The translations under genes were made by a program, and so were the position numbers. This document shows positions 12,545-23,059 of a DNA stretch of 64,000 bases, piece by piece. The stretch's first letter is position 1. Each line of letters opens with the position of its first letter. The notes below the pieces were generated by a model. It was not told the DNA's origin and did no database searches. It saw only the letters and a list, made by a program, of their open reading frames with translations. The stretch is from Paraspadella gotoi (taxonomy: Eukaryota > Chaetognatha): the NCBI GenBank assembly GCA_051294375.1, contig CM119269.1, positions 9,794,782 through 9,858,781 on the forward strand, written 5' to 3'.

Positions 12545-13020
12545 AAGGGGGGAGGGTTGTTGTTGTTCATCTTGTTGTTTTTGTTGTTGCGAATGATGAT
12601 GTTGATGTTTTTGTTGAGGATATTGTTGTTGATTTTGTAGTTATGGTTGTTGTTAAAGTTGTTGTTACTGTTGATGATGGTGTAGTTGATGTTGTGGTTG
12701 TCGTTGTTGCTGAAGTGGTTGTTGTTAATGGGGTTGTTGTTTCAGATGTTGTTTATGAGGTTATTGTTGTTATTTTTGTTGCAGTTAAAGCTGTTGATAT
12801 TGTTATGTTGTTGTTGAAGCAGATTGAGGGATAAGGATTTTTAAAAAGCAAAACAAATATAAAGAAAAAAAAAACATTGCAAATTATGTAAATAAATAAT
12901 TATAAAAATTTATATGTACTGCTTCATCTCATCTTCATCATCATTATCATCACCATAATCATCATCTACATCATCATCATCATCATCATCATCATAATCA
13001 TCATCATCATCATCATCATA
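12545..13020. repeat. (GTT)n-like tract then (ATC)n tract
   Basis: 12545-12830 is a degenerate GTT/GTG/GAT trinucleotide tract, which creates a valine-rich open frame on plus that I reject as coding. 12920-13020 is a (CATCAT)n trinucleotide run. Both lie inside the intron between two MAM exons. Confidence 0.85.
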
Positions 13021-13076
13021 TACTCTTTAGACGAAATTAAGAAAAGACAAGACCAAAAGCAACTAAAGTCACCGAC

Positions 13077-13783
13077 CGAGCGGATTGCAGTTGGTCAACA
13101 GGATATCGTCAAAGGCGACGACAGATGCAGTTGATGGGGCCGGCGTCGTCGTCCTGGCAGGTGCAACGTCGAATTCCAGATGCCACCTGCCTTTCATGTA
13201 GTCGGCAAAGTCGCGTCCCAGGTAAACCGTCGCCTCCCGCCATCTTGAATTTTGAGGAAATGTGTGGGGAAACATTTTTTTTTTTAAATTCTAAATTAAG
13301 CACGAACTATTTAAAATTAGTCAATTAGGGAGCTGAAGAAAGCTTTAGTAGAAAATGATTGTCACCAAAAATAATAAATTCAAATTAAATTTAAATTTAT
13401 AATATATAATTATTAATTTATAATAATAAATAAATTCAAATTAAATTTAAATCTACGTCCTCCTCGAATTTCAAAATAAGATTCGGTTCATCCAATGTGT
13501 TGCGTCGTAGCGAAGTGAATTTATTTTCATGTGTATTTCTCGTCACATGACATGACATGACGCGACATGACATGACAACAATAACTGAGACAGAGAGAGG
13601 GCGAGGGAAAGAGAGACAGGAAGAGAGAGAGAGAGTGAGCAACAGAATTTAATTCCCTCAAATTCTTCCCGGATAATACAATGCATTTCATCTTTTTCGT
13701 TTCTATGATTTTCTTTGATTGAACAAGAAAACCTTTAAAGGCTTAAAGTCACATGGTTACAAAGTCACATAGACAGAAGAGAG

Positions 13784-13854
<71 letters not shown>

Positions 13855-14279
13855 AATTGAATTCCCTCAAGGTACAAGGATATTTTTACGTAATTCCTAT
13901 AGTAAACATTTTTGCTCAATTCTCATCTTCAACCTGACCAGTCCTGACCTCCATTCAACTCAACTTTTCACCAGCCTCCATTACTCGCCTATACATGTTC
14001 CGGTCGACCTTGCCAGACCAAGCCAGGTATCCATAGTACTGGTCAGTGTGCCAGATCCACAGTCGTATTTCATCGAAGATGTAACCATAAGCGAAATACC
14101 AAAAGCGCATCTCACACACAGAGGAGACGCGCGAGTGATAGATGGGACCTTCGAGGTAAGAGTTGGAGAGGAAGCTGTTTCCACCTGTTGGATGTGGAGG
14201 AGGCGAAAGATGGGTAGGGAGGGGTTGAGGAAATGGGGTGGTGAAGATAATTAGGGGTGGTGGTAATGTATAGGAGATG

Positions 14280-14366
<87 letters not shown>

Positions 14367-14961
14367 CTTTGTTTCAAACAGGGTCGAAACACGAATCTCT
14401 GGGTTGTGTAGCAGATTAATTTGTGAATTATTTCAAATGATATAGAGCTCCTCAATCTCATTTGCATATTGTCGTATTCTGATTAAGTTTTGTTTAATTT
14501 ACTTTCTAATGCCCTGAAGGTTTATTATTGATATGGAGCCGATCCATGGCTGCTGAGGGGATATATATATACGAAGCGCCTTATTCACAATTTTACTGTG
14601 GCAAATGAATATGTTGGTTTGTGGTTCCAAGCATCCTTCCATTTAAGCCACTTTTAAAAAGAAAAATTTAAATATAATCATAGTCATTTACCGTTTTCGA
14701 GATAAACGTAATAACCGGAGGAGTTTGACATCGTGTGATCAACCACTGGTGATTCTTTGTTCTGGTAACCTCTGTCCAAAAAAAAGGATCAATTAAGTAT
14801 TAAGTACTGATAAATAATAAACATTTCCATATTTTGCATTTGAATAAAAAAAATGAAAGTTAACAATTAATAACTAACTTTGCCCTGACGAACGAGTAAT
14901 CTCCGTAGGACTGATCTGTCCATCCCATCATTCCGTTTTGAAAATCTCCCGAACCGCAATC
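13077..14961 (-). CDS. MAM gene 1: second MAM domain (four exons)
   Basis: Exons in transcript order: 14961-14879 (GSGDFQNGMMGWTDQSYGD), 14771-14692 (NKESPVVDHTMSNSSGYYVY), 14184-13995 (EGPIYHSRVSSVCEMRFWYF and, later, YLAWSGKVDRN) and 13243-13077 (IWREATVYLGRD ... VVAFDDILLTNCNP). All four junctions keep phase, and together they give a full MAM domain with its Cys, the FWYF core and a terminal FDDI...C. The 14184 exon needs the GTATAG donor at 13994 to join in frame; the nearby GTAATG is out of phase. The last exon has an unusual Thr/Ala/Pro insert (ARTTTPAPSTAS) before the final strand. The preceding exon supplies the last cysteine of an LDLa repeat across the junction. Confidence 0.86.
13785..14363. 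repeat. (GA)n microsatellites at 13785-13853 and 14278-14363
   Basis: Two pure or near-pure GA runs. The second sits about 95 bp upstream (in transcript sense) of the MAM exon acceptor at 14184 and makes a (CT)n tract in that intron. Confidence 0.95.
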
Positions 14962-15109
14962 CTGGAGGCGAATATTGATAAAATATAGTCTACGTCAAAA
15001 TATTTTCATAAAGAGAGTATAGATATTTAAAGTAGTATTTATTAACTGTTTTAAAACATGTTTTTATTATTATCAGATTTTACTTCCAAATAAAAAAAAA
15101 ACGAGCAGC

Positions 15110-15248
15110 GAACAACGACAACAACAACCATAAAACAACAGCAGCAGCGGCAGAAAAAATATCAATAACACTAGCAAAAACAACAACGACAATAAGGAAA
15201 AAAATCAACAACGACAATAAGGAAAAAAACAACAACGACAACAACAAC
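15110..15248. repeat. (AAC)n-type trinucleotide tract
   Basis: Degenerate caacaacgacaacaacaacc repeat with two 'aataaggaaaaaa' inserts. It begins immediately at the donor of the LDLa exon (AAG/GTTGTTG on minus), so the repeat forms the start of the intron. Confidence 0.85.
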
Positions 15249-16421
15249 CTTCTCGTCCCGACCGTCGACGCAGTCTTTCCTAAAGTCGCACATCTTCGTC
15301 TTATTAAGGCAGACGCCGTCGCCGCAGTCGAGCAGATCCGCGTCGCAGGGCGGCAGCGTCGGTGGCGGCGTCGGCGGCTGTGGAGGCAGCGTCGTCCCTT
15401 TGGCCAAATTACATCCGGGGCCGAAGAGGATGTCGTCGACAGCGACGTCGCCGCGGTAGGCGTAGACAGAGGCGGAGATGATGATCTGAAGGAGAGGGAG
15501 GAGAAAAAAAAAATTGGAGGTAAGGAGAGGAAGGAAGGAAAGAAGGAAAGAGAGAAAAAAGAAAAAAAAATAAGAAAAAAAAAGGTGAAAATGAGCTGAT
15601 ATATACTAGAGTAAAAATGCGCGAGAATATTCTTTGATAATGATAATCTTAAGCATTTTCTGACGTTGACGATCGTTTTATCTTCACCTGGAAAGGCTTG
15701 TCAGAGGTCAGTGTGACCTTGGCTCGGTTCCACACCATCCCTTTGTGACCCCATTTGTGCCAGATTAGATTTCCGGCTCCATCACTGGTGGTTCGTTGGA
15801 AGATCTGAAAAAATAGAGAGAAGAAAAGATATTTAACATATTTAACCATTCACGCAGCGGTTCACAATTCACAGGTTTATGAGAAAACAAAACAAAAAAC
15901 TAAATGTACCTGCAAATCCTCGATGTGATCTCCGTTCATGTGATAGTGAAAGACCATGTAACATTCGGCAGCATCTGTAATTCGTAATTTCGAGTTAAAT
16001 GAGATTAAAGACGAAGTCTTTTTACATCAACGATTGATTTGATTAAAAAAAGGTTGATATTTAATCTCATTTATTTCTAAAAACAACTAAAACAATTTTA
16101 AATTTTAAGTTAAAACTTTGAATTAGTCAACGTTTACAATTTTTATATTTTTTTACATTACATTCTTAAAACTAAATTCACCTTTCTTATTGGTCGCTTT
16201 CCAAACGGGACTCAGTAACCTAGCAACGTCTCCTGATGAAATTAATGTGATTGAATATTAATGAACTAAATGCAAATAACTTGTGATTGTGAGGACTTCA
16301 TCTGACTCAAATCACGCAGATAACGTCGAATCACGTGACTAAAAAAGTCTGACCTGTTCTCGCGGGATAAGAAGTCTCGAGGTAGACGTAATGTCCCGTT
16401 TTCAAACCCGTCGTGTGGTCT
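15249..16421 (-). CDS. MAM gene 1: first MAM domain plus LDL-receptor class A repeat (five exons)
   Basis: Transcript order: 16421-16354 (DHTTGLKTGHYVYLETSYP), 16232-16182 (GDVARLLSPVWKATNK), 15974-15910 (AAECYMVFHYHMNGDHIED), 15804-15688 (FQRTTSDGAGNLIWHKWG...) and 15485-15249. The last exon ends the MAM with GDVAVDDILFGPGC, continues through a Pro/Thr linker (TTLPPQPPTPPPTLPP) and encodes an LDLa repeat: CDADLLDCGDG, VCLNKTKMCDFRKDCVDGRD. Its sixth Cys comes from the next exon. All phases match. LDLa repeats bind Ca2+ and ligands extracellularly; MAM domains mediate adhesion or protease assembly. The N-terminal MAM exon (CDFE...WTQD) and any signal peptide should lie above 16421, but nothing fits before the plus-strand gene at 16681. 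The gene is therefore 5'-incomplete here. Confidence 0.87.
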
Positions 16422-16680
16422 CTGTAAATGATAAGGAAGAAAATCAAAATCACATATTTATATTTGTTGTACCAATTTCATAATTTTATTACAGATAATC
16501 ATCTCACTACAACAGAATCACCGTGAATCTAAAAATTATCTTTTTCAATCGACGACTACAAACGACATTTAGGCTGCGATTTCGTCATCAAACTAAATTT
16601 TTTAAAAAGGAAGAAAAAGTCATTTTTGTATCGGTTTTTGTTCGTCAGTTTTTAAATTTTGTTTTAAGCTAAAGGAAAAA
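16422..16680. other. Intergenic, head-to-head region between MAM gene 1 and EF-hand-like gene 2a
   Basis: 259 bp of AT-rich sequence. I looked for the missing first MAM exon on minus and for a TATA or initiator motif for the plus gene and found neither. Confidence 0.4.
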
Positions 16681-17914
16681 ATGGCGAAAGGAAAAGGAAA
16701 AAAGAAAAAAGACAAAGGACCAAAGAAGAGGAAACTTAAAGCTCCTCTCTTTTCTCTTTTCAACATGGAACTCTTGATGACGGGCAAGAAAATTCGTTTA
16801 TTAATTTATTAATCTATTCGTTCATTCGTTCATTCGTTCATTCGTTCATTCATTCCTTAATTCATTCACTCTTTCACTCATTTCGACCATTTTTAAATTG
16901 TTTCATTCATTCTTTAATCTGTTTATAGATTTTATCTCTCATTTATCCTCTCAGTGATTGATTCAATTATTCCTTCATTCACTTTTTTATATTCATTCAC
17001 TCCTTTCTTTAATCATTCATTAATTCATTCATTCATTCGTTCATTTTTGTCATTCAAACAATTATTTTTTTAATGAATATATCGATTGTTTGATTCATCA
17101 CTTCTTTCATTCATTCTTTCGTTCATTCCTTCCTACATTCTTTCATTTATTCATTCATTGATTCATTCTTGCATCGCTTCCGACAGAGTATCTCGACAAT
17201 TTCCACAAATGCGACAAGGAGAGCGACAAGGTGGAGGCCATCCCGAAGGAGATGTTCGGGAAAGCCTTGAGGATGTGCGGAGTCATGCCGTCGGAGAAAC
17301 TCATCGACCTGTTGGGCGTGAGTAAGAGGAAAATTCGGCACTATTTTACGAAAGCGACCCATTCCTGTTCATAATCCCTGAAAGTACTTTTGATCCAAAT
17401 ATTTAACCCCAATATCTTATTAATTATTAAAAGAATTAATAACCCTAATACTTGGTTTTAATTCTTGACCCTAACCTTATTACTTGACCCTCACTTATAA
17501 CCTAACTTAAACCCTAGCCTTAATCCCCTAACTAACCCATATCCTAACCTCTATCTCGAAAACTTCCTCTTTTTAGGAACGCATAGAAAAGCAACAGCCA
17601 ATCATGACTCCACCTCCTTCCGACGACGAGTGGGAAGATGAAGAAGAAGAGATCGTTTTTACTGAAGAGGAGATGGCGATCAGAGCCGCGTTGTTAGCGG
17701 GAGAGAGTAAGGGGTTTCTTTGTAGGGGAGAGGGTAATCAAGGGGGGCAGAGAGGGGGATAGTACGGAAAAATCAGGGAGGTAGAGTAAAGGGAGATTTG
17801 AGAGAATTATGAGGGCCAACTTAAAGGTATTAAAAAAAAACATGGGAGTAGAGTAGTTGGCTTGCCGGATGGGATTACTTTTTACATAGAAGGTACAAAA
17901 ATGACCTACATTTT

Positions 17915-17972
<58 letters not shown>

Positions 17973-20307
17973 TTTTTTTAGTTTTTTTTAATATTAATAT
18001 AGCCAAAATAAATATTAGTTTAATATTAAGTTAAAAATTTTGATAAAGGTAAAGGTTAACGATTTTTATTATGGATTGATTTAAATATTTAATAAGAGGT
18101 TTAGATTATAATTAATTTTGTTTTCAAAATTTGGAACAGAAATAGGGCGCTTTCAGAAAGTAAAGCCAAAACGGACAGAGAAAGAGACTGCTAGGAAAAC
18201 ATTGGTATGAGACCAGAACAATAATCGAAAAAAAAAGTATAAATAACGACGCTAAATGTTGTTTTTCTCTCAATTACCTTTCTATTGTTTTGTATACAAT
18301 AAATACTGTTTGTATTCTATTCCCGTTTTAATTTTGCTATTTTCTTTCACATCCGTATTTTCACTTATATAACTTCCTTTAACATCCGGGTGACAGCGGC
18401 GACTGAAATAATAAAAAAGAAGAAGAAGAAGAAGAAAAGAAGAGAATCAGATGAGGAGGAGGATGAGGAGGAGGAGGCGGAAAGAGTTGAGTATTAAATT
18501 CGCTTCCGTTTAGTTTTACTTTTATATATTTTCTCTTCTTTCTTTTTTTTTTAATATAATTTTTTTTCTTCTTTCTTTTGTCCCCTTATCATCGTCTCTG
18601 CTAATATATCGCTTTACTCCAAAAATCTGTCAAAGGGTAAAAGGGAGTAAATTTTATTGTCTTTCTCTCTCTCTTTCCCTCTCTCTCTCCCTCTCTCTCT
18701 CTCTTTCTCTCTTTCTCTCTTTCTCTCTTTCCTCTCTTCCTCCTCTCTTTCACTTTTCTCTCTCACTCTCCAACCTTTTCTCCGTCTTCCTCCTCCCACT
18801 CTTTTCTCCCTCCCTCCTCCCTCTTCCTTTAATCTCTCACTCTCTCCCTTTCCTCCTCCTCTCCTTCCTCCCGCTCACTCTCCCCCACTCCGCTCCAGCT
18901 CCGCCTGGAAGAGGAGCAACGCCTGGCGGAAGAGAAACTCAGAGAGGAAGAGGAGCGACAGAGGAAGGAGGAGGAGGAGGCGGCCAAGAAGAAGAAGCCT
19001 CCGAAGAGAGACTTGAATTGGCCAGAGTCGAGGAAGAAGGAAGAAATAAAGAAAATAGCGAAAATGAAATTGAGATTCAAAAGATTCATTAAATGGAGCT
19101 GAGTTTTTGTCGGAGTAGGAGGAGATTGGAGAGAGAGGGAGAGGGGAGAGGAGGGGGAGAGGAGAGGGAGGAGGAAGGGAGGAAAGGAAGGGAGCGAGAG
19201 AGAGAGATTTGATTTGATTTGATTTTGATTTAATATGCTCAAAATGTGAATGTTTAACACAGAGAGAGAGAAAAGAAAGAGAAAAAAACCCTTTTTTTAG
19301 GTAATGTGGTGCTACGCGACGGACACTCAATACACGGGAGAGGACATTCTTTGGGCCTTCAGGACTCTTGACCCCAAAGTAGATTACGAGATGGAACCGG
19401 TGAGTCGAAAGCATGTCACCATAATTTCACTGTCATGTCAAAAAAGAAGACTGACTTGCCATATCAGTCGGATTGTTTCATATTCTTTGTTAATGATGAC
19501 AAAGTTGATGACAAAGTTCATTTATAGATTCGTGCCGCTATTGCCACGGTGTCACGTCAGTCTTAATGTTCCACTCGAATCCTGTCACGCTCTTTGTCAC
19601 CCCCAACAGGTGTGGCCCTACGGCGCCGACGAGCCTCTTGTACCGACAGACGAGATCGATAACAAAATCTGCGCCGGTTTCCTTATTGGCAGACAGGTCC
19701 GTTCATATCTGGGTTCAATCACTTCATCTGCGATCTTATTGCTTCATTTAGAGTAAAATCGCTTTATTTAGTGTATAATTGCTTTATTTAGGGTATAATC
19801 GCTTTTTTGGGGGGTTTAATCGCTTCCTTTGGGATCTAATCGCTTTTTTTAGGGTAAAATGGCTTTATTTAGGGTACAATCGATTTATTGGGGATTTAAT
19901 CGCTTTATTTGGGAGTCTCTTAGCTTCATTTTTGGTCTAATCACCTTTCAGGTCTCATCTTGTGATTTCGGGTCAAATTGTTTCCTCTGATCAAGTTTAT
20001 TTTTCAAAATTTTGACATTTAAAACGTTTTATTGTAGCTTTCAATCATTTGATTTTCACAATATTAATTCGTTTTTGTTTATTTCAATTTTATTATTTAC
20101 AATCCTATTTGATTCTTCGATTTTTTTCGACCTTCCTCGCAGGAGAGATTCCTCGAGAAAGAGTTGAAGAGATTTCTCAAAATGGCAGACTTTAAAAAGG
20201 AGGGAATCTTCAGCTACAAGGAGATGGTTGAAGACTACAACAAGGAAGCCAATTACAGGATGGGGGTCCCGCCTAAGAAGAAGAAAATAAAAGTGAAGGA
20301 AACATAG
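16681..20307 (+). CDS. EF-hand-like, Lys/Glu-rich protein, paralogue a (eight exons)
   Basis: Exons: 16681-16783 (MAKGKGKKKKDKGPKKRKLK, then FNMELLMTG), 17187-17317 (FHKCDKESDK...RMCGVMPSEKLIDLLG), 17577-17706 (ERIEKQQPIMTPPPSDDEWE), 18397-about 18485 (poly-Lys then acidic), 18899-about 19114 (RLEEEQRLAEEKLREEEE, later RDLNWPESRKK), 19301-19399 (YATDTQYTGEDILWAFRTLD), 19610-19696 (VWPYGADEPLVPTDEID) and 20143-20307 (FLKMADFKKEGIFSYKEM, ends KVKET). Exons 2 and 8 look like degenerate EF-hands (DKES, ADFKKEG loops), so weak or no Ca2+ binding is likely. The centre is a charged coiled coil. Exon 1 uses a GC donor where the paralogue has GT. In exon 5 an in-frame TGA at 19100-19102 stops the reading; removing one A would restore the frame used by the paralogue (KW.EF). 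I do not recognise a named family. An AATAAA lies at 20519. Confidence 0.78.
16795..17165. repeat. Degenerate (ATTC)n tetranucleotide tract in intron 1
   Basis: Runs of cattcgttcattcattcattc with many substitutions, filling most of intron 1 of the EF-hand-like gene. Similar tracts occur at 45760-45955. Confidence 0.85.
17920..17971. repeat. (TAA)n microsatellite
   Basis: About 16 perfect ATA/TAA units in intron 3 of the EF-hand-like gene. Confidence 0.95.
18655..18897. repeat. CT-rich tract upstream of exon 5
   Basis: (CTCTTT)n followed by irregular pyrimidine sequence up to the acceptor at 18898. It serves as an oversized polypyrimidine tract. Confidence 0.85.
19735..19945. repeat. About 20-bp minisatellite, nine to ten diverged units
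   Basis: Units of the form 'aatcgctttatttagggtat' repeat across intron 7 of the EF-hand-like gene with 10-25% divergence between units (aattgctttatttagggtat, aatcgcttttttggggggtt and so on). Confidence 0.85.
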
Positions 20308-20518
20308 GGGAGAGGGAGAACGAAAAGAGAGAGAGAGAGTGAGACAGAGAGAGCGAAATAATAACAATGTGAAATATTCGCTATACGATCCCAATCATCT
20401 ATTTGACTACCGACGAAAAATTACAATATAAATCCAAACTGTTTTCCTGGAATTGATTTTTGATTTACGAAATTAGTCTAGCGATTACAGTCAACGTAAA
20501 CACTATTTTTTCCGGTCG

Positions 20519-20524
20519 AATAAA
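20519..20524 (+). terminator. Candidate polyadenylation signal AATAAA
   Basis: AATAAA 212 bp after the stop codon of the EF-hand-like paralogue a. It lies 160 bp before the start codon of the next paralogue, so the two genes are very tightly spaced. Confidence 0.5.
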
Positions 20525-20686
20525 AACTATCTAATTTTATACTCGTCAGTTTGGTAGTTTGTAAAGTTTAAATTTAGTAGACGCCTTTAAATAGTTTTTA
20601 AGCTCGTTTTGAAAAGATAAGCAATAAAAAGAAAAGAAAAGAAAAGAAAGAAAAGAAAAAGAAAAGAAAAGAATAGAAAAGAAAAG

Positions 20687-20795
20687 ATGCCGCCGAAAAA
20701 AGAGCCGAAAAAGAAAAAACAAAAAGGACCAAAAAGAAGGAAATTAAAGAGACCAAAGTTTTCACGTTTCAACATCGGACTTTTGTACTCTGGTA

Positions 20796-20848
<53 letters not shown>

Positions 20849-22958
20849 AATTGACTCCCCCACAGAGTTCCTGGAGAATTTTCACAAATGCGACAAAGAC
20901 TCAGACAAGTTGGCGGCGTTGCCACTGGAACATCTGGCCAAAGCGATGAGGATGTGCGGATTAACTCCGACCGAGAGACTCGTTTCTGTTATTCAGGTGT
21001 TCTCATCTTGTTCATTCTTTTCTTTTCTTTCTTTTCTCATCTTTTCTTTTCTTTTCTCATCTTTTTTTTCTTTTATCATTTTTTTTATCTTTTCTTTTCT
21101 TTTCTCATCTTTTCTTTTCTTTTCTTTTCTTTCTTTTCTCATCTTTTCTCATCTTTTCTCATCTTTTTTTTTCTTTCTTTTCTCATTTTTTCTTTTCTTC
21201 TTTTTTCTTTTCTTTTCTTCTCTTTTCTTTTCTTTTCCCTTTCTCATCTTTTTTTTCTTTTCTTTCCTTTTCTTTTCTTTTTTTCTTTTCTTTTTTTCCT
21301 TTCTTTTCTGTATTTTTTTTCTTGTCTTTTTTTCTTCTTCATATATTTTAAATTCTCTTTGGTCATCCAATTTCATTTATTTTCTTTATTCTCTTCTCCT
21401 GTATCCCAACTCTATCCCTTTTTCTTTCTCTTTTCTCTGCTCCTCTTTCCCTAATATCCATCTTCCGTTTGTCTTCAACCCACTCCTCTCTCCCACTTTC
21501 TCATTCTCACTGCTCCTCTTCCCCACTTCCCCCCTTTCCCTTCCGCAGGAGCGAATAGAGAAGCAAGGAGCCGCTCGAGGACGCCGGAGCCCTTCCTCCG
21601 ATGAGGAGGAGGAGGAAGAGGAAGACGAAGCGAACTTGGCTGGAAGGGGAAGGCTGGAGCTTTTGAAGGAGTGAGGACGAAAATAGTAAACAATATCAAA
21701 CAATCAATTAGATCTGTGAAATACAAATGAATAAATCAATCAATTTACCAAAAAGTCGAGACTTAATTAATTTACACGCAAAAAATATCAATTGGTAAAA
21801 TTAAATACTCATTAATTAGGACCTAAGCTCTGACGAAAAAAGTCAGGTTTTTTAATATATCTTTGACCGGCCAATGTAGAATGATGCAATAATTGCTATT
21901 TTTTAAGTTTCAAAAAAAACTGGAACATAAATATAGAAAAATATTAACCTAAAATCTTCGGAAAATCCACCCCTTCTTTGGAAGATTTTCGCGCATATAA
22001 GATTTTTTCCGAATCTGACTCCCGGTTGAAAATCTTAGAATTCCGAATCGTTAGCTCCTCTTTCACCTTTTACTTTAAATAAAAAATTTCAGCAAAATGG
22101 ACTAATTCACTTTAACATGATCGTATCATATTTAAAATAACCAAATAAAATGTAAAGAAAAATTTTGAGGAGCCCTTCAGACATATTGCTATCGGATTCC
22201 TGAATTCGAAGTTTATTGTAAAATGACAACATACCTTAAATGCTTGACATTGTATTGAAGTGAGAAATCACTTTATTTTATATATAAAAATTGCGTCAAA
22301 AATATTTTCCCAGAGCGACCAGTCATGAATGCGAATGGTTCGATGTCAAAATGATGGTTATTTGTCAAGAGAAAAAAATGCGAGCCCTTCAGATGTAACA
22401 GGATCGGAATCGAGTGTCTTTTCAACAATCTGTTTTACCTGAATTTTTAAGGGCGTTGACATTATTTGGTAGTCAGATTTAACGAAATCTCCATTGGAAA
22501 AAGTCTTCCTCGATTTCTAAGTAACGAACGTAGACTCCTACATTAATGAAGTAAATCAGTCTTTCAGCCATTCAACAACAAATCAACCTACCAATCAATA
22601 AAAAAAATAAATAATCAATCAATCAAATCAAATTTCAGCTCCGAGTCAAATCCTAACGCGACTTGAAGAAGAAGAAGAAGGAACAGAGAAGGAAGACGCG
22701 CGACTTGGAGACGGGAGAGGAAGAGGGGAGGAAGAGGGAGAAGAGGAGGAAGAGGAAGAAGAGGAGGAGGAGGAAGACGAGACGGTCTGGACGAGGCAGA
22801 GAAGAGGAGGAGGAGGAAGGCGAGGAGGAAGAAGAGGAAGGAGGAAGAGATGAAGTGGGCGATTGAGGAAGCAGAAAGGCTGAGGCTGGTGAGGATGATG
22901 AGTGATGATGATGATGATGATGATGATTATGATCATGGTGATGACGATGACGAAGACT
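20687..22958 (+). CDS. EF-hand-like, Lys/Glu-rich protein, paralogue b (exons 1-4)
   Basis: Exon 1, 20687-20792 (MPPKKEPKKKKQKGPKRRKL, FNIGLLYSG); exon 2, 20866-20996 (FHKCDKDSDKLAALPLEH, RMCGLTPTERL); exon 3, 21549-about 21670 (ERIEKQGAARGRRSPSSDEE). Exons 1 and 2 match paralogue a in length and phase. The exon 4 region from 22639 is an Arg/Lys/Glu-rich reading broken between all three frames. It ends KWAIEEAERLRL at a strong GTGAGG donor (22888/22889). If read through, it ends in a poly-Asp tail with a stop at 22958 and an immediate AATAAA. Splicing at 22888 would join it in phase 0 to exon 5 (EEEERVRREEE) at 30614 or 34295, giving the same eight-exon layout as paralogue a. I think that is the real gene and that the intron has grown or been misassembled. 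Confidence 0.7.
20793..20846. repeat. (AG)n microsatellite starting in a splice donor
   Basis: The donor GTAAGAGAGAG of exon 1 runs straight into the microsatellite. Together with the next acceptor (cccacag at 20865) it makes a 73-bp intron, close to the minimum. Confidence 0.9.
21005..21350. repeat. (TTTTC)n / (CTTTT)n low-complexity tract
   Basis: Long irregular pentanucleotide pyrimidine tract in intron 2 of paralogue b. It keeps all frames open on plus (Phe/Ser/Leu-rich). These open frames are not coding. A complementary-type (GAAAA)n run lies at 20620-20690, just before the start codon. Confidence 0.9.
22130..22510 (+). repeat. Dispersed repeat, copy 2 (related to 5300-5740)
   Basis: Shares ordered blocks with 5.30-5.74 kb: 'gcccttcagac', 'tgctatcgga', 'atcggaatcgagtg' and 'ggtagtcagatttaacg'. 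The 'gcccttcaga' block occurs twice here (22175 and 22385), suggesting an internal duplication or two nested copies. Confidence 0.5.
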
Positions 22959-23059
22959 AAATAAAAAAATGTCGATTATGTAATCAAAAAGGGAATCGCT
23001 ATCGATTTCTCCTTTTTGCTCAATCATTTCCGGGAAAAAAATAGTTAGGAGAAATGTGT

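Noticed and set aside
12538-12834. Valine-rich 98-codon open frame on plus
   Set aside because: A GTT trinucleotide repeat inside a MAM intron.
12920-13020. CRISPR-like array
   Set aside because: A simple (ATC)n microsatellite without spacers. A CRISPR array is not expected in an animal nuclear genome.
1208-16421. Ig domain at 10508-10668
   Set aside because: I first read the Cys-containing exon as Ig-like. Its phase continuity with CDFEFSSCDW at 12525-12369 and the FHGSG block fit the middle of a MAM domain better.
18614-19414. Several Arg/Ser/Leu-rich frames on both strands
   Set aside because: Shadows of the pyrimidine tract and of exon 5 of the EF-hand-like gene. Only the plus frame has splice sites and a paralogue.
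20888-21674. 188- and 254-codon plus-strand frames
   Set aside because: They run through a (TTTTC)n intron. The only coding parts are exon 2 (20866-20996) and exon 3 (21549-21670).
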